Translations under genes and position numbers: made by a program
Shown here: in pieces, positions 51,415-60,889 of the stretch
Position numbering within the stretch: the stretch's first letter is position 1
How the letters are laid out: every line of letters begins with the position of its first letter
Assembly: GCA_028820635.1 (NCBI GenBank)
Contig: JAPPIG010000025.1
Location: forward strand, 1 to 64,000
Origin: Candidatus Poribacteria bacterium
Lineage (GTDB): Bacteria; Poribacteria; WGA-4E; WGA-3G
DNA length: 64,000 bases
Direction: 5' to 3'
The notes under the pieces: generated by a model
The model's input: the letters and a program-made list of their open reading frames with translations, nothing else
What the model was told of the DNA's origin: nothing
Database searches by the model: none

Positions 51415-52635
51415 ATGTTATACTTATTTCGGTCATTCTCCACCAATATTTTAGAAATCAGCGAGAACGTTTTTCATCAATTCAGGCAACATAAATGCCC
51501 GCATCAAGCCGCATCGCTTGCCTTCAACACACTCCTTTGCCTTGTCCCTTTATCAGCCGTTGCCCTTTTTCTACTAAAAACCTTTGGCGTTGTAGAAAAC
51601 GAGAATTCTCCTTTGATAGCTGCCTTAAATAATTTTCTCCCACGCTACAGAGCAGACGAAATTGTAACTGGAATCTCTGAATTCACCAATAGAAATCTAA
51701 CTGGACTCGGAATAGGCGGTTTTTTATTATTCCTCGTTATATCCCTAATACTTTTCATGTCCATTGAAGACCATTTCAATTTCATTTGGGGAAGCCGTAA
51801 GCGTTTGCCATTAGTACAGGCGTTTCAGAAATACTTAGTTTTTTACATGCTGTTGTTGATAGGACCACTCGTAATCTGGTTTCTATTTTCTGCTATTACA
51901 AATGGATTTTTTGCCTATCTTTTTCCGTGGATATCAGTATACTTTTTGTTCTTTCTGATGTATATAGCATTGCCTAACACCACAGTAAATTGGAAAGCTG
52001 CGATGATTGGCGCTTTTCTGGCAGGCACGCTTTTTCAAATCGCGCGCATCGTATTTGCCTATTACTTTGAATCGGTGTGGCAAAACTATAGTGAGATCTA
52101 TGGAACATTCGCAATGTTGATAATTTTGGCTATATGGATCTACGTAACTTGGATTATAATTCTGTTAGGGGTTGAGGTGACAAATTCAATTCAACAAACC
52201 GTAGATTCTAAGAAACCTTTTGGAAAACTGGCAAATGAGAATAGTGACTATATCAATGATCCTGGCATAATAACGCTATTTCTTATCGCTGCATCACACT
52301 TTCACAAAGGTCAAGGCGCATGCTCAGCTGCAGATGTAGCAGCAACGGCTAAAGTGCCCGAATCACTTGTCCAAAATATTTTTGATCGCTTCAAAGAGGC
52401 AAACCTTATCTATGAGGTGCAGGGTGATACAAAAGGATATCTCCCTGCACGCTCATTAAGCGCAATTACCCTCGACTCCCTTGTCACGTCCGTAGATAAA
52501 GAACTGATGAATCATTTTACGGAAGCGTTGCAGACTTCACCCGAATTGATACAAATGTTCCAGGAACTTCAGGGCACTCAAGCTGAGATGCTCAAGAAAA
52601 TTACGGTGAGTTCTCTTTTAGAGGAAACAAACTGA
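51415..52635 (+). CDS. YihY/BrkB family membrane protein
   Basis: 406 residues. The N-terminal part has the family opening 'HQFRQHKCPHQAASLAFNTL' and six transmembrane helices: about 35-60, 95-120, 145-170, 180-195, 210-235 and 245-265. 'NTTVNWKAAMIGAFLAG' is the conserved loop near the fifth. A C-terminal cytoplasmic region (about 285-400) contains a winged-helix-like segment 'GQGACSAADVAATAKVPESL'. YihY proteins were once called RNase BN but are not ribonucleases; they are membrane transporters or envelope factors of unknown role. Divergent from the retropepsin-like gene by about 210 bp. Confidence 0.88.
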   Translation: MLYLFRSFSTNILEISENVFHQFRQHKCPHQAASLAFNTLLCLVPLSAVALFLLKTFGVVENENSPLIAALNNFLPRYRADEIVTGISEFTNRNLTGLGIGGFLLFLVISLILFMSIEDHFNFIWGSRKRLPLVQAFQKYLVFYMLLLIGPLVIWFLFSAITNGFFAYLFPWISVYFLFFLMYIALPNTTVNWKAAMIGAFLAGTLFQIARIVFAYYFESVWQNYSEIYGTFAMLIILAIWIYVTWIIILLGVEVTNSIQQTVDSKKPFGKLANENSDYINDPGIITLFLIAASHFHKGQGACSAADVAATAKVPESLVQNIFDRFKEANLIYEVQGDTKGYLPARSLSAITLDSLVTSVDKELMNHFTEALQTSPELIQMFQELQGTQAEMLKKITVSSLLEETN

Positions 52636-52639
52636 CGTT

Positions 52640-52661
52640 CATGGGTAGAGTGTAAGCGAAC
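52640..52661 (+). repeat. CATGGGTAGAGYGTAA dispersed repeat
   Basis: CATGGGTAGAGTGTAAGCGA plus AC directly follows the YihY gene; a second copy lies at 52973-52996 (CATGGGTAGAGCGTAAACGA) and a third at 23434. The surrounding TGACG(T/C)T is also shared by the two copies here. Confidence 0.5.
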
Positions 52662-52739
52662 CTATTAGTGCCAACTTAAGGAGCATTCTAAATACGGTAG
52701 GTCCGGTTTCCTAAGCGCTCAGTATTGTCCGGAGCGATC

Positions 52740-52792
52740 TTGTAGGAGGCGTTTTCAACGCCGATAATCGCGCTTACAAAGCGCTCCTACAA
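52740..52792. repeat. Inverted GGAGG repeat pair
   Basis: TTGTAGGAGGCGTTTTCAAC (52740-52759) with CGCC and the inverted half GCGCTTACAAAGCGCTCCTA (52770-52789) plus CAA form a hairpin. Same family as the units at 23331-23400, with GCG replacing GGG. Confidence 0.6.
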
Positions 52793-52831
52793 AGATGTCT
52801 CTCTGATTAGTGGCAACTCCATCCACATATC

Positions 52832-52906
52832 GTAGGGCGGGGTCTCTGTGCCCCGCCATTATCTGATGCATGGAAACAACGGGCGGGCATAGGGACCCGC
52901 CCCTAC
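52832..52906. repeat. GTAGGG(C)GGG palindromic repeat
   Basis: GTAGGGCGGGGTCTCTGTGC and the inverted GGCATAGGGACCCGCCCCTA plus C form an imperfect inverted repeat with outer ends GTAGGG/CCCTAC. A REP-type element known in general form from several phyla. Confidence 0.6.
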
Positions 52907-53038
52907 AATGAAGGTTAGGTTATTTGTTGTGCTAAATTGCGCAAAACTTGAAATATATCCTTAAATTGACGCTCATGGGTAGAGCGTAAACGAAACCAGA
53001 CAAAGAACTTAAATTTCAATAGCCATTTTACACATCCA

Positions 53039-54958
53039 TCAATGCCATACGATATAAGTCGGCATTTTCATTACTAACCCGATGAGGCTCCACACGCACC
53101 CAAGCGTATAATCCCCCAAGATTAATCCTAAAAAGAACGGCACTGCTTGCCGATATAGCTTCACACCGCCTATCTTTAATACTGTTGCTTTTGCTAACCA
53201 ACTCAGGAAGATTGGAAACCACAAACGTCCCATACCTGTACCGCTAACCAATACATAGCCACCCGGATGCAGGGGCCACCATAAAAACCGTATCTTCATA
53301 ACCATCAGGAAAATCGTAAACAAGAAACTGCTACCAATAACGCTAAGTTCCGGGACACTCGTCTCACGCGGACTGACAAGCCACGTTTGCAATCGGTTGA
53401 ACGTCTCCCAACCCATATAGACGATCCAACCACGTGCCTTACTTCCCGCTCCCATATCGTATAGAACATGCAGATATGCCCAAAACGTTATCACAATACC
53501 GAATGCGATTGCCAAAATCATGCCAATAAGCAGCTGCCGATACCCAATACGACTCCGCTCTGCTAAACGAAACGCCTCTAATTCGCTTGGCGTCGGATGT
53601 GCCCGGAAACATCTCACAAACGGGTATAGAAATGTTAATCCCGTTAGATTACCTACACCTAACCGTCGTGTACCTAATCCTAACACCATCGTCCGCGCCG
53701 GATCTACAAGGATAAGTTGATGTAGCGGCGGACCTATTTCAGCGCGTATCCGTGTTATGCCGAGAATCATCGGAAAGTATAGCAGGAAAAACAGGCCAAT
53801 TGCCCATAATGCCATACCCATCTGAAAACAGAAGAAGAAAAGGAACAGCAATCCAACACTGAACAACACCGCTGCAGATCGGTAACGCATCGGTTCACCC
53901 GAATCGTCTGGTGCAGATTCTCCGCCACGTTGCGCTATACCGAATACCTTCCGAATTATACGCCCGTAGTAACGCCGACCCATCCACAACGGGATACACC
54001 CAAATGCAATCCACGCACCTGTCTGCTGTTCAAGATTATAGATATTACGCGCGCCAAACATATCTGTTACGATCAGTTGTACGCGAGTTAATACCCAGAA
54101 AAACCAGCAAGAAAACGACAAATCAAGCGGTGTAAAGAACATCAAACCGATGCTAAACGGATAAAATGAGATGTTAATAGGCCCCATCGCACTCCACGGC
54201 TTTGACGTGAATTGCCCAAGCCTTTTGTTTCTAATAGGGAGGGAAGGTATCTCTGGAAACAGGAAACTCAAACCGTTTAGCAATTCCACACTCCCTGCAA
54301 GTGCGAAACCGAGCCACATCCAATGTGAACGAAAGAAACGTTTCGGGTTACTGGTCAGTGCTAAAGGGAGTTGGACAATCGGATAGTTCAGGCGTTCATT
54401 TTCTGTCCACTGCTTACGGAGAAAAACTGTAACGGCTAACAACGTCAACCATAACGCAATAACAAAACTTGACCAAGCCAGTACCGGAGGAATCCATGCG
54501 TTTAAAACGGAAGCACTATAAAGTGTAGAATCTCCATTGTAGAATCCATCTAAAATACGCGGATCCTTTACAGCAATCCAGTTTGGGATGTTGTTTCCGA
54601 AAAGAGAAATCCATTCATTTTCTGGAGATGCAAATTGAAAAGTATGCGCGAGGACAGGGATGAGATACCCCATCATCGTATGTCCACTGATTGTCGTTAC
54701 CATTACAACCATCACATAGATGGTTTGTAAATCGGCTTGCGACATCGCCAAACGGGGTAAAAATCGTTGGAGTAGTAAGTTAAGAAGAACGAAGACAAGA
54801 AGCGTGAAGACCGCATTAAAAAATAGCGAAGCGATTGTCAACTGTGTGGAGTGCCACACCTCTGTTCCCATCAAACACCAGTAGCTATTAAAGGCTACAA
54901 GTGCTAACCCGATCAGCAGGATGTGCGGCTTAACACGGTGCTGCTTTCCGTTAGCCAT
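53039..54958 (-). CDS. DUF6785-type multi-pass membrane protein
   Basis: 639 residues with about 14 hydrophobic segments. Examples are residues 11-30, 45-65 ('FFNAVFTLLVFVLLNLLLQR'), 80-105, 170-190, 350-400 and 465-490. Conserved-looking charged loops are 'RKQWTENERLNYPIVQLPLA' and 'ITRIRAEIGPPLHQL'. I associate this length, the YPIVQLPLAL loop and the GPP loop with the DUF6785/DUF6784 family of putative transporters found in Planctomycetes, Poribacteria and similar lineages. The start overlaps the phosphopantothenate synthetase gene by 8 bp, so they are translationally coupled. Possibly a peptide- or organic-acid transporter; function unproven. Confidence 0.78.
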   Translation of the reverse strand: MANGKQHRVKPHILLIGLALVAFNSYWCLMGTEVWHSTQLTIASLFFNAVFTLLVFVLLNLLLQRFLPRLAMSQADLQTIYVMVVMVTTISGHTMMGYLIPVLAHTFQFASPENEWISLFGNNIPNWIAVKDPRILDGFYNGDSTLYSASVLNAWIPPVLAWSSFVIALWLTLLAVTVFLRKQWTENERLNYPIVQLPLALTSNPKRFFRSHWMWLGFALAGSVELLNGLSFLFPEIPSLPIRNKRLGQFTSKPWSAMGPINISFYPFSIGLMFFTPLDLSFSCWFFWVLTRVQLIVTDMFGARNIYNLEQQTGAWIAFGCIPLWMGRRYYGRIIRKVFGIAQRGGESAPDDSGEPMRYRSAAVLFSVGLLFLFFFCFQMGMALWAIGLFFLLYFPMILGITRIRAEIGPPLHQLILVDPARTMVLGLGTRRLGVGNLTGLTFLYPFVRCFRAHPTPSELEAFRLAERSRIGYRQLLIGMILAIAFGIVITFWAYLHVLYDMGAGSKARGWIVYMGWETFNRLQTWLVSPRETSVPELSVIGSSFLFTIFLMVMKIRFLWWPLHPGGYVLVSGTGMGRLWFPIFLSWLAKATVLKIGGVKLYRQAVPFFLGLILGDYTLGCVWSLIGLVMKMPTYIVWH

Positions 54959-55688
54959 TGGTACCTCTGCTAATATGTTGTAAAGCCTCCTGTAGTACTG
55001 CTTCGTTGCAATATGCTGCCAAGGTTTTTTGTGCTGCAGGGTTATCCGAAAATGTCTTTATTTCTTTACATAACAACGGCAATGCTCGCACAACGTTGTC
55101 AACGATAGTGACGCTCGCCTGCTTTGCTGTTCGCGACATTGGATTAAGATCGACTGTCACGACATCCTTATCCATTTTCCGCAACGCTTCACATCGGTCA
55201 CCATCCTCAAGTGGAACAAAAACGACATCCGCTTTGTATATTCCGTCTGGGTGCACATACTTTCGATTGGAATCAATACAGGAAAGTTGCGCTTCTGTGG
55301 TCGGCATTAACACTTCATCAGCACCATGTTTTAAGAGATGCTGTTGGATTTTCAGCTCCCGTCCCGATTCTGTATGAAAAATGTTCACCTCCAATGGAGC
55401 CTTCAACACTTGTCCCAATTTAATTATATCATTTGGTGCTAACGCTGCCACATTACCATTTACTGAGATAACGGGATGTTCTGCCAAACACAGCATCGCA
55501 GCAGCAGCACGAATTGCCTCTTTAGCAAAAGGTTGCGTTTTCTCCCCAATGAGGTAGTCATAAGCTTCCCCGCGTCCGTGCGCAATGAGACCGTGAATAG
55601 AGGTAATTCCTTGCTCTACGCCGTTTACTATTGTATCTCTTAATGTCAATGATAGATAACGTGGGTGGGATTTTGGAACATCGCTCAC
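54951..55688 (-). CDS. 4-phosphopantoate--beta-alanine ligase (archaeal-type phosphopantothenate synthetase)
   Basis: 245 residues matching the archaeal phosphopantothenate synthetase family (formerly DUF137) along its length: 'IPXSHPRY'-type start (VPKSHPRYLSLTLRDTIV), 'GLIAHGRGEAYDYLIGEKTQ', 'EHPVISVNGNVAALAPND', 'EVNIFHTESGRE', 'VVFVPLEDGDRCEALRKMDK' and 'TVDLNPMSRTAKQASVTIVD'. The enzyme ligates 4-phosphopantoate and beta-alanine in CoA synthesis; in archaea it follows pantoate kinase. It is rare in bacteria, which use PanC and CoaA/CoaX. No pantoate kinase gene is nearby. The residues look intact, so it is likely active. The gene is coupled to the downstream DUF6785-like gene. Confidence 0.85.
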   Translation of the reverse strand: MSDVPKSHPRYLSLTLRDTIVNGVEQGITSIHGLIAHGRGEAYDYLIGEKTQPFAKEAIRAAAAMLCLAEHPVISVNGNVAALAPNDIIKLGQVLKAPLEVNIFHTESGRELKIQQHLLKHGADEVLMPTTEAQLSCIDSNRKYVHPDGIYKADVVFVPLEDGDRCEALRKMDKDVVTVDLNPMSRTAKQASVTIVDNVVRALPLLCKEIKTFSDNPAAQKTLAAYCNEAVLQEALQHISRGTNG

Positions 55689-55781
55689 CTAAATAACACC
55701 TCAACACAAACTTGCGCATATTATACAATGCCTCTAATATGTTTTCAAGGGACATTTAGATTTACCAACTCAACAACACAC

Positions 55782-55810
55782 TTGCAATTTACAATATTTT
55801 GAGGTATAAT
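55782..55810 (+). promoter_or_regulatory. Sigma-70 promoter of the gap-tpiA-secG operon
   Basis: TTGCAA (55782-55787), a 17-bp spacer and TATAAT (55805-55810) form a near-consensus promoter about 170 bp before the gap start codon. The long 5' untranslated stretch could hold a regulatory element, but no clear structure was seen. Confidence 0.7.
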
Positions 55811-55828
55811 TATTGAAAGGATTTATGA

Positions 55829-56982
<1,154 letters not shown>

Positions 56983-56983
<1 letters not shown>

Positions 56984-57750
56984 TGGGAAGGACTATGCGA
57001 ACACCTATCATTGCAGGAAATTGGAAACTAAATAACACAATTTCAGAGGCGGTTGCCCTCACTACTGCGTTAAAGGATTTAGTTGCAGACTGTACTGGAG
57101 TAGAAATAATTGTAGCACCGACTTTTACTGCACTTGCTGCTGTAAGTGATATTATAAAAGATACTAACATTCTTCTGGCTGCACAAGATGTCTATTGGGA
57201 AGATAGTGGTGCTTTTACGGGTGAAGTATCAGTCCCGATGTTGAAAGATGCTGGATGTGATTACGTTATTATCGGGCATTCAGAGCGGCGCCAATACTTT
57301 GGTGAAACAAACGAGAGTGTTAACCAAAAAGCGAAAGCAGTTTTATTTCACAATTTGAAGCCAATTGTTTGTGTCGGTGAACAACTTGAAGACCGCGAAG
57401 CAGGTCGTACCGAAGAGGTTATAAATGATCATGTCACAGGAGGTATTGCAGGCTTATCAGCTGCACAATTATTGTCCAGTGTTATAGCCTATGAACCTGT
57501 ATGGGCAATCGGAACAGGCAAAACTGCAACGCCTGCGCAAGCACAAGAGGTACACAGTTATATTAGAAAATTGTTGAAAGATGCTTACTCTGACGAAATT
57601 GCATCTCAAATACGCATACAATACGGTGGCAGCGTAAAGCCAGAAAACGCAGCGGAATTAATGGCACAACCTGATGTGGACGGTGCCCTCGTCGGTGGCG
57701 CAAGTCTTCAAGCCGAATCTTTCGCTGAAATCGTGAAAAATGCAATATAG
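56983..57750 (+). CDS. tpiA: Triosephosphate isomerase
   Basis: 255 residues from the ATG that overlaps the gap stop (TAATG); a second ATG at 56995 behind GGGAAGG could be the true start. TIM barrel residues: the active-site Lys in 'IAGNWKLNN' (Lys15), His in 'YVIIGHSERRQYF', Glu in 'VIAYEPVWAIGTGKTAT', and the phosphate loop 'GGSVKPENAAELM' and 'DGALVGGASLQAESF'. It interconverts dihydroxyacetone phosphate and glyceraldehyde-3-phosphate. It is the second gene of the gap operon and is followed by secG, an arrangement found in many bacteria, usually with pgk between gap and tpiA. Confidence 0.95.
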
Positions 57751-57797
57751 CTTAATTAGTAGCCTTGTAGACAAGGCAATTTAGAGAGGACTATCTT

Positions 57798-58253
57798 ATG
57801 GGAGTATTCATAACTGTAGCAATTATAATCTTCGTTCCAGTTTGTGTCGTTTTGACACTGATTATTCTTTTACAAGACAGCAAAGGTGAAGGACTTTCAT
57901 CAAGTGCGTTTGGTGGATCTGGAATGGAGTCAGTTCTGGGGGGTGCCGGTGCTGCGACCTTCCTTAGTAAACTTACCACTTGGGTGGCAATCGGATTTAT
58001 GGTCATTTCGCTCTTATTGATGCGATTTTATGGTGATACAGGAGGGGGAGATGGTGCCCTTACACCGCTAAATGAAGAGACAGAAACTTCACAAGAATCT
58101 GCAGGTGCTGAAAATGGGGTAGAAGTAGAAGAGGACACGGCTGATGAAGATTCAAAAGGCAACGTTACACCCACAGAAGAAAACGCAGATGAAACGCCAG
58201 CAGAAACACCCGAAGAAGATTCAAAGATTACCCCTATAGAAGGCACAGAGTAG
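57798..58253 (+). CDS. secG: Protein translocase subunit SecG
   Basis: 151 residues. The SecG core is at residues about 1-80: helix 1 (about 4-27, 'ITVAIIIFVPVCVVLTLIIL'), 'LQDSKGEGLSSSAFGGSG', 'VLGGAGAATFLSKLTTWVA' and helix 2 (about 57-77). The C-terminal 70 residues are an unusual acidic, Glu/Thr-rich, low-complexity tail. SecG supports SecYE-mediated protein export. Typical SecG is 70-110 residues, so the tail is an extension. The location after tpiA is common. ATG follows GAGAGGACTATCTT. Confidence 0.88.
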   Translation: MGVFITVAIIIFVPVCVVLTLIILLQDSKGEGLSSSAFGGSGMESVLGGAGAATFLSKLTTWVAIGFMVISLLLMRFYGDTGGGDGALTPLNEETETSQESAGAENGVEVEEDTADEDSKGNVTPTEENADETPAETPEEDSKITPIEGTE

Positions 58254-58256
58254 CAC

Positions 58257-58724
58257 GTGCAGGAAGAACATCAGACCGTTGTAGAAACTGATTCTCTGTC
58301 CGAACATACACACGCCAGAGAAATCTCATGGCGTGTACATCCACTTGTTGAGAATTGGAAGCGGTCTGTATTGCTGATGCTGTTTTTGTCTTTTATTCTC
58401 CTCTTTATCTATTTCGGATTTCAATCTATCGTTGTCCTGCTATTATCAGCAATTCTTCTGGTTGGTCCACTCTACAAATACTTTTTACCTTTTCATTATT
58501 GCTGCGAAATAGAAAATCTCATCGTCACAACCTGTTGTTATAAACTTGAGCGTCCTTGGTCAATGTTCCGCAGCTACTATGTTGACAAGAACGGAGTACT
58601 GCTCAGCCCCTTCGCGAAACCGACACGTCTTGAAAACTTCCGCGGTGTTTATGTGCGATTTGGAAAACATCCACCTGAAGAAGTTGTTAATTATATCCGC
58701 CTCAAACTCAACTCGGAGTCTTAA
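58257..58724 (+). CDS. Two-helix membrane protein of unknown function
   Basis: 155 residues from a GTG at 58257, 3 bp after the SecG stop. An acidic N-terminal tail is followed by two hydrophobic helices (about 36-57, 'WKRSVLLMLFLSFILLFIYF', and 59-78) and a C-terminal soluble part with several Cys (FHYCCEIENLIVTTCCYKLE) and an aromatic end. The C-terminal fold may be a PH-like 'bPH' domain (VYVRFGKHPPEEVVNYIRLK). No clear family is recognised. It sits between secG and the uronate isomerase-like gene, whose ATG begins 1 base after its stop codon. Confidence 0.65.
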   Translation: MQEEHQTVVETDSLSEHTHAREISWRVHPLVENWKRSVLLMLFLSFILLFIYFGFQSIVVLLLSAILLVGPLYKYFLPFHYCCEIENLIVTTCCYKLERPWSMFRSYYVDKNGVLLSPFAKPTRLENFRGVYVRFGKHPPEEVVNYIRLKLNSES

Positions 58725-58725
58725 T

Positions 58726-60006
58726 ATGAACGTCCCCAATTCAAATAATGATGCTGAAATAAGAACGACTGATCAGTTGAAAACTGCTATTTCAGAAGTT
58801 GTTCACACTCAGAAAATCACCGATATCCACACACATCTTTTTAGTCCGCCATTTAATGAACTCCTACTCTGGGGAATTGATGAACTGCTGACGTACCATT
58901 ATCTCATTGCTGAAGTATTCCGCAAATCCGAAGTTTCATATCAACAATTTTGGAGTATGACAAAAGCGCAGCAAGCAGAACTGATTTGGCAGACGCTTTT
59001 CATTGAAAACTCGCCGATCAGTGAAGCGTGCCGTGGCGTTGTTACCACATTAAATGAATTAGCGTTGGACGTGGGTTCGCGAAATCTACAAGATTATCGC
59101 GACTACTTTACCGATACCACTGTAGAAGATTTCATTGACACTGTTTTTGAAAGCGCAAATGTCTCAAAAGTCGTTATGACAAACGACCCCTTTGATCCAG
59201 CAGAATCACCAGTTTGGGAATCAGGTGATATTGGGGATAGTCGTTTTGAAGCAGCGCTTCGGATGGATGTTCTAATTAACAGTTACGAAGACACAGCTTA
59301 TGAACACCTGCGCGGACTCGGTTATGAGGTTGATCCTATACTCTCATCTGAGAAAAGTTATAAAGAAGTCCGTCGTTTTTTGGAGACATGGATTCAGCGG
59401 ATGGACCCAAAATATATGGCTGTCTCACTACCGCCAGATTTTCAATATCCTGACGATGGCGTTCTCGGAAGGTTGTTTGATAACTGCATTTTACCTATTT
59501 CGCGTGAATTCAACGTGCCATTCGCGTTAATGATTGGTGTTAAACGGGCGGTGAACCCACAACTCAAAATGGCAGGCGATGGTACCGGAAAAGCTGATTT
59601 GAGTAGTCTGGAAACACTTCTCCGCGAAAATCCCGACAACAAATTCCTTGTGACACTGCTTTCTCGCGAAAATCAGCACGAGTTGTGTGTCATTGGACGC
59701 AAATTCAAAAACTTGATGATATTTGGGTGTTGGTGGTTTATGAACAATCCCAGTGTCATTGAGGAGATAACACGTGAACGAATTGAGTTGCTCGGTTTGA
59801 GTGTTATCCCACAGCATTCAGATGCACGAATCTTAGATCAACTCATTTACAAATGGAAGCACTCACGCCAGATCATCGCAGACGTGTTGGTAGAAAAATA
59901 TCAATCCATCTTAGATGTTGGTTGGACGCTTACACAGTCAGAAATCGAAAGAGATGTCAACAATCTATTCGGTGGTAACTTCGAGCGTTTCCTGAATGGT
60001 AATTAA
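58726..60006 (+). CDS. Uronate isomerase-like amidohydrolase
   Basis: 426 residues from ATG 58726; the frame is open for 60 codons upstream inside the preceding gene but those codons are shadow. Metal ligands His35 and His37 are in 'TDIHTHLFSP'. The C-terminal family signature is 'MIFGCWWFMNNPSVIEEITR' and 'LGLSVIPQHSDARILDQLIY', close to glucuronate isomerase (UxaC), with a shorter length than the 470 typical. It may convert glucuronate or galacturonate to the keto sugar, or act on a related compound. It is probably translationally coupled with the preceding gene. Confidence 0.78.
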   Translation: MNVPNSNNDAEIRTTDQLKTAISEVVHTQKITDIHTHLFSPPFNELLLWGIDELLTYHYLIAEVFRKSEVSYQQFWSMTKAQQAELIWQTLFIENSPISEACRGVVTTLNELALDVGSRNLQDYRDYFTDTTVEDFIDTVFESANVSKVVMTNDPFDPAESPVWESGDIGDSRFEAALRMDVLINSYEDTAYEHLRGLGYEVDPILSSEKSYKEVRRFLETWIQRMDPKYMAVSLPPDFQYPDDGVLGRLFDNCILPISREFNVPFALMIGVKRAVNPQLKMAGDGTGKADLSSLETLLRENPDNKFLVTLLSRENQHELCVIGRKFKNLMIFGCWWFMNNPSVIEEITRERIELLGLSVIPQHSDARILDQLIYKWKHSRQIIADVLVEKYQSILDVGWTLTQSEIERDVNNLFGGNFERFLNGN

Positions 60007-60010
60007 TAGT

Positions 60011-60295
60011 TTAACAATCACAAGGTGTAGTGTTACACTTCGGACATCCCTCTGCATAAATTCGCGCCGCATCCTCAAGAGAAATACCAAGCAGACTCGC
60101 TAAAGTAGATAACCATGCGAAAACGTCGGCGAATTCCTCGCGCAGCCGTTGTTTATCCTGTGGTTGTTTGCGTATCTCTTTCGCTAACTCCCCTACTTCC
60201 TCAATGAACCAAGTGAAGGTTAGTGGAACCCCGCGCTCAGCATCACGTGTGTAATAGATAGCCTCAATCTGTTGTTGAAATTTTTGAATTGTCAT
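60011..60295 (-). CDS. MazG-like nucleotide pyrophosphohydrolase
   Basis: 94 residues from ATG 60295, behind AAGGAGTATT; a longer in-frame start adds 9 residues. Metal-binding motifs are 'WFIEEVGELAKEIRK' (EExxE) and 'LREEFADVFAWLSTLASLLG' (ExxD). The C-terminus is cysteine-rich (CPKCNTTPCDC), which may bind a metal and is common in this subfamily. Such enzymes hydrolyse nucleoside triphosphates or house-clean modified dNTPs. It is a single gene, convergent with the uronate isomerase-like gene 4 bp away. Confidence 0.85.
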   Translation of the reverse strand: MTIQKFQQQIEAIYYTRDAERGVPLTFTWFIEEVGELAKEIRKQPQDKQRLREEFADVFAWLSTLASLLGISLEDAARIYAEGCPKCNTTPCDC

Positions 60296-60441
60296 AATAC
60301 TCCTTTTCCAGTATAATAGCATAGTAATCTGAGATTATCAATTACCAAAAACAGCAGCTCCAAATCAGCACATGATTGTCGTTTTGGGGTTGATTGAACT
60401 ATCCGATTAGGAGAGTGCTAAGTCCGCACGGAAGAACACTT

Positions 60442-60840
60442 ATGAACACCCAAAAACCGATTTTTATCAATCAAGTTGAACTTGACTGGGAAGGTTGGGA
60501 TGACCCGAACATTGCTGCCAAAAGTCCGATTCGTTGGAAACTGCTTATCACAGGTGAACGCGGTCCGAGCAGCGGGCTTGTTATGGGGATAGCAGAGGTG
60601 CCGCCCGGTGCGTCGCTGCTGCTCCATCACCATGAACCCGAGGAAACGTATTATGTCATCAGTGGTAACGGACACATGCAGATTGACGATTGCGAAGCAG
60701 AACTCTGTCCCGGTTCAGCAGTCTACATTCCACCTAATGCTAAGCATACCGTCCGTTGCACTGGAAACGAACCGCTGGTTTTTATATTCACCTTTGCACG
60801 CGATTCTTTCGACCAAATTGTTTACAATTTTGATGCGTAA
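60442..60840 (+). CDS. Cupin-domain protein
   Basis: 132 residues from ATG 60442, preceded by GGAAGAACACTT; the frame extends 16 codons upstream. Cupin motif 1 is 'PGASLLLHHHEPEETYYVIS' plus GNG, with metal-binding His residues and Glu; motif 2 is 'PGSAVYIPPNAKHTVRCTGN'. The small single-cupin form suggests an isomerase, dioxygenase or sensor, with the function not predictable. It is followed by an enoyl-CoA hydratase-like gene 49 bp downstream. Confidence 0.87.
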   Translation: MNTQKPIFINQVELDWEGWDDPNIAAKSPIRWKLLITGERGPSSGLVMGIAEVPPGASLLLHHHEPEETYYVISGNGHMQIDDCEAELCPGSAVYIPPNAKHTVRCTGNEPLVFIFTFARDSFDQIVYNFDA

Positions 60841-60889
60841 TAGTGTGTTACAAGCAACTTAAGTTTTCACGATTGAGGTAATCATTGGA

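Larger units (their letters stand above)
52636..53038. other. Repeat-rich intergenic region
   Basis: This 400-bp gap carries copies of four repeat types: the CATGGGTAGAG repeat at its left end (52640) and again at 52973, an inverted GGAGG repeat (52740-52792), and a GTAGGGCGGGG palindrome (52832-52906). No gene, promoter or terminator for the flanking genes is clear. Confidence 0.6.

Noticed and set aside
58546..58725. Longer uronate isomerase-like protein starting at 58546
   Set aside because: The extra 60 codons lie inside the preceding membrane-protein gene in another frame; ATG 58726 begins right after that gene's stop.
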